Source: Methanosarcina sp. UBA5 (GTDB taxonomy: Archaea; Halobacteriota; Methanosarcinia; Methanosarcinales; Methanosarcinaceae). From it: 58,082 nt of DNA. Position 1 is the stretch's first letter, and each line of letters begins with the position of its first letter. Shown in pieces: positions 45,558 through 55,112 of the stretch. Below the pieces are notes generated by a model that did no database searches, was not told the DNA's origin, and saw nothing but the letters and a program-made list of their open reading frames with translations. The stretch lies in NCBI RefSeq assembly GCF_002505485.1, contig NZ_DAVG01000053.1:1-58082 (forward strand), read 5' to 3'. Made by a program: the position numbers and the translations under genes.

Positions 45558-47279
45558 ATGAGTGTAAAAATTACCGAAACCATCCTCCGGGATGCACATC
45601 AATCTCTCCTGGCAACCAGAATGCGGACAAGAGATATGCTCGAAGTGGTTGAACAACTGGACCAGATAGGGTATTTCTCCCTCGAAATGTGGGGAGGCGC
45701 CACCTTTGACAGCTGTATCCGCTACCTGAATGAAGATCCCTGGCAGCGCCTGAGGGATATCAAGAAAGAAATGAAAAACACCTATGCTCAGATGCTGCTC
45801 AGGGGCCAGAACCTTGTGGGGTACAGGCACTATCCGGATGACGTGGTCGAGAAATTCGTTACTAAATCCTATCAGAATGGAATTGATGTTTTCCGGATTT
45901 TTGATGCTGTCAATGATATCCGGAATATGGAGTTTTCTATTAAAGTGGCAAAAGGGCTTGGTGCTCATGTACAGGGCACAGTCTGCTACACCATAAGTCC
46001 GGTGCACACTGTTGAGAAATATATTGAACTTGCAAAACAGCTTGAAGAACTTGAGTGTGATTCCATCTGTATCAAGGATATGGCAGGGCTTCTTTCCCCT
46101 AATGATGCTACCCATATAATCAGTGCCATGAAAAAAGAAATTTCCATTCCGATTTCTCTACACTGTCACTGTACCTCCGGAATGGCCCCTATGAGCTATA
46201 TGGCAGCATGTGAGGCAGGGGTCGATATTCTGGATACAGCACTCTCTCCCCTGGCCTGGGGGACTTCTCAGCCTCCAACTGAAACAGTTATAGCTGCCCT
46301 TAAAGACACCCCTTACGACACAGGTCTCGATCTTGAAGCTTTTGAAGATGTCGTCACATATTTCAAAGAGCTAAAAGGAAAATATCGGGGCATACTTGAC
46401 CCTATGTTAGAGCAGATCGATACTAATGTTCTTATCTATCAGATTCCGGGCGGAATGCTCTCAAACCTCGTTTCTCAACTAAAGGAACAGAATGCCCTTG
46501 ACAAGTATGACGCTGTACTCAGTGAAATGCCCAGGGTTAGAGAGGAGCTTGGATATCCACCTCTTGTCACTCCCACAAGCCAGATCGTAGGCACTCAGGC
46601 AGTACTTAACGTGCTCATGGGCGAGCGTTATAAGGTTATTCCTAAAGAGGTAAAGGATTACGTGCGCGGCCTTTACGGGCGATCTCCTGCCCCCATAAGC
46701 CCGGAAATAATAGGCAAAGTGATCGGGGACGAAGAACCTATTCACTGCCGCCCTGCTGATCTTCTTAAGCCTGAATATGAGAAAAGGAAAAAAGAAGCTG
46801 AGGAAATGGGTATTGCTAAATCTGAAGAAGACATCCTTACCTATATTCTCTATCCAGCTATTGCCCCCAAGTTCCTGAAAGGAGAAATGGAAGAAGAAGC
46901 TCTCGCAGTAGTTGCCCCTGCTCCTGCAGTGCAGCAGGAGTGCAAAGTCCCAACCCATTTCAAGGTTGAAGTGGACGACGAGATCTATGAGGTCAGGATT
47001 GAACCTATCGGGGGGGGGATTTCCGTATCTGAAGCTTCTCCCAAGAAGCCGAGTGCCGGGTCCGTTAAAGGAGCTGTGAGCATCTCAATGCAGGGCATGG
47101 TCCTCTCTCTTAAGGTCAAGGTCGAGGACACTGTTGCAGAAGGCGATACGGTTGCTGTCATCGAAGCTATGAAAATGGAAAACGCTGTTCATGCTTCCCA
47201 CTCAGGCGTTGTAAGAGAGATTTTTGTGTCCGAAGGAGATACGGTATCTCCTGGCGACATAATAATGTCAATCGAATAA
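45558..47279 (+). CDS. pycB: Pyruvate carboxylase subunit B (carboxyltransferase and biotin carrier)
   Basis: 573 residues from ATG 45558 (GAGG 7 nt before). Carboxyltransferase domain: TETILRDAHQSLLATRMRTRD, FRIFDAVNDIRN, CIKDMAGLLSP, and HCHCTSGMA metal site. C-terminal biotinyl domain with EAMKMENAV; the biotinylated Lys is residue 539, 34 from the end. The linker holds a Pro/Ala-rich stretch. It transfers CO2 from carboxybiotin to pyruvate, making oxaloacetate. Separate A and B subunits are the Methanosarcina form. PycA follows 22 nt downstream. Confidence 0.97.
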   Translation: MSVKITETILRDAHQSLLATRMRTRDMLEVVEQLDQIGYFSLEMWGGATFDSCIRYLNEDPWQRLRDIKKEMKNTYAQMLLRGQNLVGYRHYPDDVVEKFVTKSYQNGIDVFRIFDAVNDIRNMEFSIKVAKGLGAHVQGTVCYTISPVHTVEKYIELAKQLEELECDSICIKDMAGLLSPNDATHIISAMKKEISIPISLHCHCTSGMAPMSYMAACEAGVDILDTALSPLAWGTSQPPTETVIAALKDTPYDTGLDLEAFEDVVTYFKELKGKYRGILDPMLEQIDTNVLIYQIPGGMLSNLVSQLKEQNALDKYDAVLSEMPRVREELGYPPLVTPTSQIVGTQAVLNVLMGERYKVIPKEVKDYVRGLYGRSPAPISPEIIGKVIGDEEPIHCRPADLLKPEYEKRKKEAEEMGIAKSEEDILTYILYPAIAPKFLKGEMEEEALAVVAPAPAVQQECKVPTHFKVEVDDEIYEVRIEPIGGGISVSEASPKKPSAGSVKGAVSISMQGMVLSLKVKVEDTVAEGDTVAVIEAMKMENAVHASHSGVVREIFVSEGDTVSPGDIIMSIE

Positions 47280-47301
47280 ATATTACAAGGTTGAAGGTAT
47301 T

Positions 47302-48783
47302 ATGTTCAAAAAAGTACTCATTGCAAATCGCGGTGAGATTGCAATCAGGGTTATGCGTGCTTGCCGGGAGCTTGGAATTTCCACGGTTGCGGTCTGTTCG
47401 GAAGCCGATAAAAACGCCCTCTTTGCTAAATATGCAGACGAGGCCTACCTCATAGGCCCGGCCCCTTCCAGCCAGAGCTATCTGAATATGGAAGCTATCC
47501 TTGCAGTCGCAAAAAACACAGGAGCTGAGGCAATTCATCCGGGCTATGGTTTCCTCTCCGAAAACCCTGTCTTTGCAAAGCGCTGTGAGGAAGAAGGAAT
47601 TGTTTTCATAGGCCCTCCCAGCCATGTGATTGCCGAGATGGGAAGCAAAATCAGGGCAAGAAACCTTATGGTCAAGGCTGGGGTTCCTGTTGTTCCCGGG
47701 ACGAAAGACGCAGTTGAGGATCCGGTCGAGGCTATAAAAATTGCAGAGGAGATCGGCTATCCTGTTTTGATTAAAGCCTCGGCAGGTGGTGGCGGAATTG
47801 GGATGAAAGTAGTTAATTCCAGCGACGAACTTGCCGCCGCACTCAGCTCTACCAGGCAGATGGCTGGCTCAGCTTTTGGGGACTCTTCGGTTTTCATCGA
47901 AAAATATGTAGAGGAACCCAGGCACATAGAGATCCAGATTCTAGCAGACGGATATGGAAACACGATTTACCTCTCAGATAGAGAATGCTCCATCCAGAGA
48001 AGGCATCAGAAGCTTATTGAGGAAGCTCCTTCCCCTATCATGACTCCTGAGCTCCGGGCCCAGATGGGAGAAGCCGCGGTCAGGGTAGCAAAGACAATTG
48101 GTTACGTAAATGCTGGGACAGTGGAGTTTCTTTATTCAAAAGGCAACTTCTACTTCCTTGAAGTCAATACTCGCTTGCAGGTCGAACACGGGATAACTGA
48201 GATGGTTACAGGTGTTGATATTGTAAGAGAACAGCTCAGGATAGCCTGGGGTGAAAAGCTTGAGTATAAGCAGGAAGATATCGTTATCGACGGGCATTCA
48301 TTTGAGTGCAGGATCAATGCGGAAGATCCATTAAACGATTTTGCTCCTTCTCCCGGAAAGATCCGGGGATACCGGTCCGCAGGTGGGCCTGGTGTCAGGG
48401 TGGACAGTGGAGTACACACAGGTTACACAATTTCTCCGTATTACGATTCAATGATTTCGAAACTCTGTGTCTGGGCAAAGACAAGAGACGCAGCGATTGC
48501 CAGGATGGAAAGAGCACTTTACGAGTATGTGGTCGTTGGAGTAAAAACCAATATACCCTTCCATAAAGCGGTAATGCGCAACCCTGCTTTCCGCAGGGGT
48601 GACCTTACAACGGCTTTTATTGAGGATCATAAAATTCTGGAATCCGTTGAAGAGGTTGTCAAAGCAGATGCTGAAAAAGGGGCTACTCTGGCTTCGGCTC
48701 TTGAAGCAAAAGACAAAAAAGTTGCGGCTATTACGGCTGCCGTGCACGCCTATGTGAGCATGGCACAGAATACGCAGCGGTGA
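47302..48783 (+). CDS. pycA: Pyruvate carboxylase subunit A (biotin carboxylase)
   Basis: 493 residues. ATP-grasp biotin carboxylase: FKKVLIANRGEIAIRVMRAC at the N-terminus, ASAGGGGIGMKVV ATP loop, EKYVEEPRHIEIQILAD, SDRECSIQRRHQKLIEEAPSP-type block, and EVNTRLQVEHGITEMV. It carboxylates biotin on PycB using ATP and bicarbonate. AGGTTGAAGG precedes the ATG. Co-transcribed with pycB and, 110 nt later, birA. Confidence 0.97.
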   Translation: MFKKVLIANRGEIAIRVMRACRELGISTVAVCSEADKNALFAKYADEAYLIGPAPSSQSYLNMEAILAVAKNTGAEAIHPGYGFLSENPVFAKRCEEEGIVFIGPPSHVIAEMGSKIRARNLMVKAGVPVVPGTKDAVEDPVEAIKIAEEIGYPVLIKASAGGGGIGMKVVNSSDELAAALSSTRQMAGSAFGDSSVFIEKYVEEPRHIEIQILADGYGNTIYLSDRECSIQRRHQKLIEEAPSPIMTPELRAQMGEAAVRVAKTIGYVNAGTVEFLYSKGNFYFLEVNTRLQVEHGITEMVTGVDIVREQLRIAWGEKLEYKQEDIVIDGHSFECRINAEDPLNDFAPSPGKIRGYRSAGGPGVRVDSGVHTGYTISPYYDSMISKLCVWAKTRDAAIARMERALYEYVVVGVKTNIPFHKAVMRNPAFRRGDLTTAFIEDHKILESVEEVVKADAEKGATLASALEAKDKKVAAITAAVHAYVSMAQNTQR

Positions 48784-48893
48784 CATGTGTCCTCCTGAGA
48801 AACAGGAACAGGATTCTGGTCAGTTTGGTATGAAACGATTTAAACTAAAAAAATATATACGGTGGAACGCATACATTTGTATGGGGTGCAAGG

Positions 48894-49871
48894 ATGGGAG
48901 ATAAAAGATCTCGAATTATCAAGGCACTTAAAGATGCACAGAAAAGTCCTGTTTCCGGAGAGGAATTGGGGCTCAAGTTAGGGATCTCGAGGACAATGGT
49001 CTGGAAATATATCAAGTCCCTTCAGGCTGATGGTTATGAGATAGAATCATCTCCGAAAAGGGGATATGTCCTGAAATCCATACCTCAACTCCTGTACCCG
49101 GAAGAAATCCAGATGGGACTCAAAACAACTCTTCTAGGAAAAAAAATCCACTATTTCGAAGAGGTAACTTCTACAAATATTATTGCAAAAGAAATCGCGG
49201 CATCGGAAGACGAAGGAACGCTTGTGATCGCCGAAGTCCAGAAAGGAGGCCGGGGTCGGATGGGCAGGGAGTGGATTTCCCCCCATGGCGGGATCTGGAT
49301 GTCTGTGATCCTCAAACCTGGAGTTCCTCTGAGGCATGCCTCAAGGCTTACTCTGGTTGCGGGGCTTGCGGTTGCAAACGTTATTCGCAGTATGGGTCTT
49401 GATGCCCGCATTAAATGGCCAAACGATGTCCGCATTAATGGAAAAAAGGTCTGCGGAATTCTTACCGAGGCAAAGGCCGAAGTAGATAGAGTGGACTATG
49501 TTGTGCTGGGAATAGGAATTAATGTAAACATGGATTTAAAAGATATTCCTGAAGCTATCCGTGCAGGCTCCACAACCTTGAAAGCCGAACTTGGAGGGCA
49601 TATAAAAAGGGTCTCGTTCCTGCAAGATTTCCTTTTTGAGCTTGAGCAGCAGTATATAATCTTCAAGACCCAGCCTTTCTCACACATTCTCAATGACTGG
49701 CTTGCTCTCTCCGATACCATAGGAAGAGAGGTAAAAGTCACGACGCCCTCACGAATTATAGAAGGTAAAGCCGTAGGAGTAACCCCCGACGGAGCTCTCG
49801 TAATAAGAAAAGCCGACGATACCAAAGAAGAAATTATTGCAGGCAGATGCATTTATGCGCGTCCCAGATAA
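48894..49871 (+). CDS. birA: Biotin-protein ligase with N-terminal DNA-binding domain
   Basis: 325 residues, class II. Residues 1-65 form a winged helix (SGEELGLKLGISRTMVWKYI then LQADGYEI). The ligase domain has the biotin/adenylate loop KGGRGRMGREWISP and GGIWMSVILKPG, KWPNDVRINGKKVCGIL, and a C-terminal SH3-like domain. It attaches biotin to PycB, the only visible carrier here. The HTH makes autoregulation likely, and a matching operator is present before pycB. Confidence 0.95.
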   Translation: MGDKRSRIIKALKDAQKSPVSGEELGLKLGISRTMVWKYIKSLQADGYEIESSPKRGYVLKSIPQLLYPEEIQMGLKTTLLGKKIHYFEEVTSTNIIAKEIAASEDEGTLVIAEVQKGGRGRMGREWISPHGGIWMSVILKPGVPLRHASRLTLVAGLAVANVIRSMGLDARIKWPNDVRINGKKVCGILTEAKAEVDRVDYVVLGIGINVNMDLKDIPEAIRAGSTTLKAELGGHIKRVSFLQDFLFELEQQYIIFKTQPFSHILNDWLALSDTIGREVKVTTPSRIIEGKAVGVTPDGALVIRKADDTKEEIIAGRCIYARPR

Positions 49872-50502
49872 ACAAAGAAGAAAGGAAATTAAAGAGACAA
49901 ACCTTGTTTCTGCATTTTCCTTTTTCCTTCTTATCTCCTTATGCTTTTCAGTCTTTTACTCGATATCACCTGTCTTAGCTGCTGACAATAAAGGAAAGCT
50001 TTCCATTATTCCTGACGATAGAGACAGCCTTTCTATTATTGCCATCAATGGAGAGGCAATTTATATAAGGTCCGGCTACTCCTATAACTTTTTACAGGAT
50101 TATCAACTTTACATAAAAGGCACGGATACCGAAGGCAAAAGAGTCTGGATTGAACTTAGCAGAAACGGAGTTCCCCTTCAGGATGATATCGTTACTGAAG
50201 GTTCTCAGTTTGTGTATTCTCATAACTCTACCGAAATTCTTAACCTTACAGTGGATACGATATACGAAGGAGCTGATGGAGTACTTGTGAAGTTTTCACC
50301 CGTATACCAGTATCTTGATCCCAGGCTTCCTGTACCTCAGACCCCAGCTGAAGCGTTGTCAAACGCTTCGAAGAATACCTCGTCTTCCGCCGCTGAATTG
50401 GAAACTCAAGCTGTGGGCTTTGATATGCCTCTCTTCCTCCTTGGGCTGGGAACCGTACTTCTGGTGACATGTTTCTTTGCAGGAAAAGGGAAGAAAAAAT
50501 AA
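49855..50502 (+). CDS. Membrane-anchored protein with one S-layer-type domain
   Basis: 215 residues from ATG 49855, overlapping the birA stop by 17 nt. A hydrophobic stretch at about 21-44 is a signal peptide or anchor. The middle (AINGEAIYIRSGYSYNF, YQLYIKGTDTEGKRVWIELSR, GVPLQDDIV) resembles one repeat of the DUF1608/S-layer domain of Methanosarcina. A second membrane segment near 190-209 ends in GKGKKK. Probably a cell-envelope protein, one domain rather than the usual two, so not the main S-layer protein. Confidence 0.72.
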   Translation: MRVPDKQRRKEIKETNLVSAFSFFLLISLCFSVFYSISPVLAADNKGKLSIIPDDRDSLSIIAINGEAIYIRSGYSYNFLQDYQLYIKGTDTEGKRVWIELSRNGVPLQDDIVTEGSQFVYSHNSTEILNLTVDTIYEGADGVLVKFSPVYQYLDPRLPVPQTPAEALSNASKNTSSSAAELETQAVGFDMPLFLLGLGTVLLVTCFFAGKGKKK

Positions 50503-50728
50503 ATTTTTAATGATAACTGGAAAGACAAATCGATTTAAAATGGATAACAAAGGAAAATCTACTAAAAAGTACGGGAAAACCAATTTAAAAGGAAAATCGA
50601 TTTAAACCAGAATAACAAAGGAAAATCATTTAAATAGAGTAAAATGAAAAATCATTTAAAAGAAATGAGCCGGGGACATTTTTTCTGAAACTGATTTTTG
50701 CCGTCGGCTTCCTGAGTTTCCCGAGTTC
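50503..50728. repeat. AT-rich direct repeats between convergent genes
   Basis: The words AAAGGAAAATC (three copies) and ATTTAAA (several) recur between 50524 and 50660, with ATAACAAAGGAAAATC at two places. A low-complexity convergent spacer; no gene. Confidence 0.6.
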
Positions 50729-51688
50729 TTACTCGTTGGAGAATTTAACGTCCCCTTTCTCTATAAGGAGTTTAAGATCTTCAAGGCTCAAACGAGCGTT
50801 TTTCTGAAGCTTTTCGCGGGCATCGTTGTGTTTCTGGCTTACTTTATGTTCTTCTTTTGTAAGCTGCAGGTCTTTTAACCTGTCAAGATATAAGGAGAGT
50901 TCCTTTCGGTTATTAGCAATGCTGGTCTTAAGCGGGTCAATTTTTTCTTTAATTTTGTTTATGTTTGTGATTTTATCCGTAAGCTGGGCATGGTATGTAT
51001 TTGCTTCTTTTCGGATTTCGTCCGCAGATTTGAAATTTTCGAGCATTTCCAGGTGGCAGGCCTGAGATTCGTCTGAGAGGGCCTGAATCTTTTCGTGGAG
51101 TTCATCTCCTCTCTTATGGATTCCTTTTGATTCTTTATAACTTTCCTGGATTTGCGCATGCAGTTCATTTGCCTTCTTTGCAGCTTGCAGGCGTTTACTC
51201 AGGTCATTCAGTTTCTGGAAGATTTTAATTTCCACTGCAAGAGGCAGTTCCTTATTTAGAAAAGCGTCAAGTTCGGCTTCATAAGCCTTTGTGAGGGATT
51301 CCACACTTCCGTGGGAACATTTATTGCATTCGTCCCGCTGTTCCTTGAGTCCCGCAATTCCTGAAAACAGTTCTTGCGTTTTTGAGTTTACATCGCTTCT
51401 TTTTCCCTTGTACTCACTGATTACTTTGTTAATCTCGTCTCGCTTGTCTCTCATTTCCTGTGCTTTTGCAACCCTTTCCTTAACCTGGTGGTTCAGAGAG
51501 TCTCTCTTTTCTTTCAGCTCGTCGATATCGGTCCTGTTAATCTTCAGTTCCTTAAAAATCGATGCCAACTGCCTTTCACTTTTCTCTATTCTGCTCCTGA
51601 GCTCGTTTACCTTGCCCTTCAGCTCCCGTTCGTTAAGGTTTGAAAGGTCGGCCGTTGCAATTTCTGTGGTTGAAACGTCGTCGGTCAT
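50729..51688 (-). CDS. COG1340-type coiled-coil protein
   Basis: 319 residues, almost entirely charged heptads (Lys/Glu/Leu rich) from about residue 20 to 290, hence a long coiled coil. One CNKCSHGS segment near residue 125 breaks the pattern and could bind metal. No membrane span or ATPase motif. COG1340 is an uncharacterised archaeal family. GGGTGATA precedes the ATG. It is 31 nt downstream of a second coiled-coil gene, so the two are one transcript. Confidence 0.8.
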   Translation of the reverse strand: MTDDVSTTEIATADLSNLNERELKGKVNELRSRIEKSERQLASIFKELKINRTDIDELKEKRDSLNHQVKERVAKAQEMRDKRDEINKVISEYKGKRSDVNSKTQELFSGIAGLKEQRDECNKCSHGSVESLTKAYEAELDAFLNKELPLAVEIKIFQKLNDLSKRLQAAKKANELHAQIQESYKESKGIHKRGDELHEKIQALSDESQACHLEMLENFKSADEIRKEANTYHAQLTDKITNINKIKEKIDPLKTSIANNRKELSLYLDRLKDLQLTKEEHKVSQKHNDAREKLQKNARLSLEDLKLLIEKGDVKFSNE

Positions 51689-51719
51689 GTACTATCACCC
51701 GCATGTTTTCGAAAAAGGG

Positions 51720-52343
51720 TTATACCTTCAACTTTTCCCAGTAATTCAGGGCTTCTTCGTGGTTCTTTATTCTGGTGCTGAGCCATTTATGCTGGGATTT
51801 GCTTTTAGAAATCTCTTCACTTTTGCTGCCGTCATCCTCTACAAGCTGTTTTTCAGATTTTATTATTTCTTTTAACTCAATATTCGAATTCCTGGCTTCC
51901 TCCATTCTGGCATCGGCTTGCAGGAGAACATTCTCTCCAAGTCCGGCTGCCCGAATAGTTTCCCGCAGGTTTTCCATAAATGAGTTTTTAAGTCTCTGCT
52001 CCTCTTCGGGTTCGATCTGCCCTTTGATTTTTTTAAGCTCTTCCTTGAGTTTGCTTGCAGTAATCGGGTCCAGCTTCGGGAAAACTTCTTTTTCGAGGAG
52101 TGCTTCGGTCTGATGATAGAACTGCTGGCGCTTCTCCTTGAGGACTTCTTTTCTCTCCTCCATCTGGATTCTGAAGTTCTTTGCATTTTTTACATTTTCT
52201 TCGACCTGGCTCAGCCTGCTGTCCAGTTCTCCAAACTCTTTTTTATTTTCTTCCAGAAACCGTCTGTGTTTTTCCACAACTGCGGAGATCAGTTCCTCTT
52301 CTGTTAGCACTCTGATTCCGGCTTCGTCAATGTTCTCAGTCAC
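51720..52343 (-). CDS. Coiled-coil protein paired with the COG1340 gene
   Basis: 207 residues starting at GTG 52343 behind GTGATA. Rich in Glu/Lys/Arg with heptad-like Leu; an LEEN-KEF-type segment, then LKEELKKIKGQIEPEEEQRLK. No known enzyme motif. The pair may form a heteromeric filament or tether, judged only from gene order and composition. Function unknown. Confidence 0.72.
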   Translation of the reverse strand: MTENIDEAGIRVLTEEELISAVVEKHRRFLEENKKEFGELDSRLSQVEENVKNAKNFRIQMEERKEVLKEKRQQFYHQTEALLEKEVFPKLDPITASKLKEELKKIKGQIEPEEEQRLKNSFMENLRETIRAAGLGENVLLQADARMEEARNSNIELKEIIKSEKQLVEDDGSKSEEISKSKSQHKWLSTRIKNHEEALNYWEKLKV

Positions 52344-52464
52344 TGTATCACAATCTGCATTTTATTTTATACATATGTTGTATTCCGGTATATAATCAGC
52401 CCTGAAAGCCAGTGATTTGGCTTTCGCTGACTCAGCCTCTCAAGGGATTAATTCAGCAGTTGGA

Positions 52465-52755
52465 TTAAACCCTGAAGATCTGGGCGTGAGGTACGCCGTC
52501 AATTACTATTACAGAATCCGGATCGATTAACCCGCATTTTATAGTAAACTTGACTGTTTTTTCCCCAAAGAGATTTGCAGTCGTAGCTTCTTCAAGGGCT
52601 TTCTTGAGTTCTTCTTCGGAAACGTATTCCCCTTCATAAAAGGCCCTGCTGATCTCCACTACGGTCTTGCCGTATTTCAGGGTCTTTCCGAGCACTTCCT
52701 TATCGCAGGCTGCAACAAGCACATGCTCCCCATTTTTATAGATCTTTATATACAT
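52465..52755 (-). CDS. DUF424 family protein
   Basis: 96 residues. DUF424 marks: YIKIYKNGEHVLVAACDKEVLGKTLKYG and the ending VPHAQIFRV. The ATG follows GGGAGAG. A small archaeal-only family of unknown function, sometimes near translation genes; it lies 130 nt downstream of mcm. Confidence 0.9.
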   Translation of the reverse strand: MYIKIYKNGEHVLVAACDKEVLGKTLKYGKTVVEISRAFYEGEYVSEEELKKALEEATTANLFGEKTVKFTIKCGLIDPDSVIVIDGVPHAQIFRV

Positions 52756-52887
52756 ACTCTCCCTTTTAAATAGTATTGCCCTTTTAGTATTTACAGCTTA
52801 ACCGTCCTCATTTTATTTGTAGTTGAATATTAAGCGTGTACAATTCTGGAATATTTTAATAACTTGAAATTCTTTTTGAGTGGTAAA

Positions 52888-54996
52888 TTATTTTACGACT
52901 TTTATATTTTCCCGTTTTGGTCTAAAAACATCGCCTTGGCTCTCAATCTTTTTTATTAATTCTTCTGCATGAGCTCGATCAATTCTGTGTACGTTTTCCG
53001 CTTCAGCATAAACCTCTTCTAATGGGGCTCCTTCTTTTTCAGGATGTCTCTCACAAATCTTTCTAATTATGTCCTTTAGGGTTTTTATCTTGTTTCTCTG
53101 GCTCATGCTTGTGCCAGATGCGATTATATCTGCATCAAAGGCTCCTGTATCAGGATCCACGCCTACGTTTTTCAGGCAATTCATGACGATTCTTGTAGTT
53201 CTTTCTGCATCCTCAAGCGTGACTGTATTGCTCAGGCGGACTCTTGCGCTCGCTTCTGATAGGCGGACAAGGGCTTCAAGTTGCCTGGCTGTTACAGGCA
53301 CAGGTGTATCTTTGCCTTCTCCTGTTTTTCGAATGTTTGTATAAAATTTCATCAAGTGATCTCGTGCGTTGCCTTCCATCACTGGATAAACGTTTTTCCG
53401 GGCGTATGCAACGTATTTTCGCATGATCTCAGGCTGTATGGTAGGTTCGATGACTTCCATTTCAGCTTCGACAAAATCTTCCGTAATATGAGATCCAGGA
53501 AGTTTTTCCCGCTGCTCGAAGAGTTCCCCTGCATAATGAGACTGCAGAATATGGTTCGCAATTTTAGTGTCCAGGGTATGGTCAGGAGTATCGAGCAGAA
53601 CAAAGATGAGGTCAAAACGGGAAAGCAATGCCGGCGGCATACTTATCTGCTCTGCAAGGCTCTCATACCGGTCAAAACGCCCATATTTCGGATTTGCAGC
53701 TCCCAGAAGGGCACATCTGGATTTAAGCGTAGCAATAATCCCCGCTTTGGCAATACTTATCGTCTGCTGTTCCATTGCCTCGTGAAGGGCACTTTTATCC
53801 TCGGTTTTCATTTTGTCCATTTCGTCAACAGCAGCGATTCCCATGTCAGCCATGACAAGGGCACCGCCTTCGATTGTCCATCTTCCGTCGTTGAGGTCGT
53901 CTTTTACGGCAGCTGCAGTCAAACCGCTTGCCGACGCACTCCGCCCTGAAGTGAACACGCCTCTCGGGGAGAGTTTGACAACATAGCGCAGGAGCTGGGA
54001 TTTTGCAATTCCAGGGTCTCCTACAAGCATAACATGGATATCTCCCCTTATTCTGGAACCGTCAGGAAGGTTTTTCACAACGCCTGAAAACAGTTGAAGG
54101 GCAAGGGCTTCTTTTATGTCCTCGTATCCGTAGATCGAAGGCGCAACAGAACTTACAATTTTGACATAAATTTCAGGATCACGGGAAAGTTCAAGGATCT
54201 CTTCTTCATCTTCAGCAGTTATTTCAAGTTCGTCATAATCCTTATCCAGGCGCTCTATGGAATTTGCTTCGAGCACAAGATCATAAAAGGTAGACTTCCC
54301 TTCTTTCAGAGTGCGCTGCCTGGATTTCAGGATTCCGTTAATTATAACCCTGTCTCCGGGGGTGACATCTCCTGTCAGGTCATCTTCGGAGTCAACCTCA
54401 AGACTCTGAGGCTGGGAACCTCCTTTCAGGTTTTCGGGCGACTCCTGAATCTGAAGCTTCTGAGCATCTATAAAAGTAGAGTTTTCTATTATTACCTTAA
54501 AGGGCCCTTTCTTCCCACATGTTTCATTTTGACAACCTGCAAATGGCTCTTCAAACTTGAAGCTATTTTGCTCCACTTCGGTAATATAATCGCACCTGAG
54601 ACACTGGAAAGCAGCTTTCGTAATTCTTGGCCTGACCTCAGTAGCTTTCCTTATCATACCTTCGATCGCAACAAAGTGCGAGAGGTGCTTGCTCCTTAAC
54701 TCCCTTATAGGTATTCGGTTTGGGATTTTTATTATCCTTACGTGAGCCTCTTCCATGCTTTTTTCTACAGGAAGGTCGATTTCTTTCAGGGCAGCCTCAG
54801 CTGCCTTTATAAGTTCTTCTGGGTGGTCAAGAAACTCTTTTGAAAGCTCTCTGTCAAATTTCTCTATATCCGTAAAATCCACACTAAGGCTTCGCTGATC
54901 CGGATACTCGTTTGCAAGCTGGAGGATTTCATTCCAGTAGTAGTCTTTAAAAAACCTCTTTAGCTTTTCATCCCACTTGCTTTCTGTTTCAGTCAT
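52888..54996 (-). CDS. mcm: Replicative DNA helicase MCM
   Basis: 702 residues. N-terminal domain with zinc-binding Cys (CLRC near 134, then CQNETCGKKG), a double-hexamer region, then the AAA+ core: Walker A GDPGIAKSQLL, Walker B AVDEMDKM, arginine-finger SRFDLIF, and a C-terminal winged helix. It unwinds DNA ahead of the replisome. Single gene with weak ribosome-binding site GAGAATGAT. DUF424 is downstream. Confidence 0.98.
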   Translation of the reverse strand: MTETESKWDEKLKRFFKDYYWNEILQLANEYPDQRSLSVDFTDIEKFDRELSKEFLDHPEELIKAAEAALKEIDLPVEKSMEEAHVRIIKIPNRIPIRELRSKHLSHFVAIEGMIRKATEVRPRITKAAFQCLRCDYITEVEQNSFKFEEPFAGCQNETCGKKGPFKVIIENSTFIDAQKLQIQESPENLKGGSQPQSLEVDSEDDLTGDVTPGDRVIINGILKSRQRTLKEGKSTFYDLVLEANSIERLDKDYDELEITAEDEEEILELSRDPEIYVKIVSSVAPSIYGYEDIKEALALQLFSGVVKNLPDGSRIRGDIHVMLVGDPGIAKSQLLRYVVKLSPRGVFTSGRSASASGLTAAAVKDDLNDGRWTIEGGALVMADMGIAAVDEMDKMKTEDKSALHEAMEQQTISIAKAGIIATLKSRCALLGAANPKYGRFDRYESLAEQISMPPALLSRFDLIFVLLDTPDHTLDTKIANHILQSHYAGELFEQREKLPGSHITEDFVEAEMEVIEPTIQPEIMRKYVAYARKNVYPVMEGNARDHLMKFYTNIRKTGEGKDTPVPVTARQLEALVRLSEASARVRLSNTVTLEDAERTTRIVMNCLKNVGVDPDTGAFDADIIASGTSMSQRNKIKTLKDIIRKICERHPEKEGAPLEEVYAEAENVHRIDRAHAEELIKKIESQGDVFRPKRENIKVVK

Positions 54997-55112
54997 ATCA
55001 TTCTCTATCTGGCTAAAATTTTCATTTGTCGTTACGGTTTTCTGTCTAAAAAAGGATTTTAAAAAAAGTAATAATACGTATCACAAATTCTGATGTAAAA
55101 ACAGGTCTATTC

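Noticed and set aside
53281..53949. 222-residue plus-strand frame
   Set aside because: Antisense to the conserved AAA+ core of mcm.
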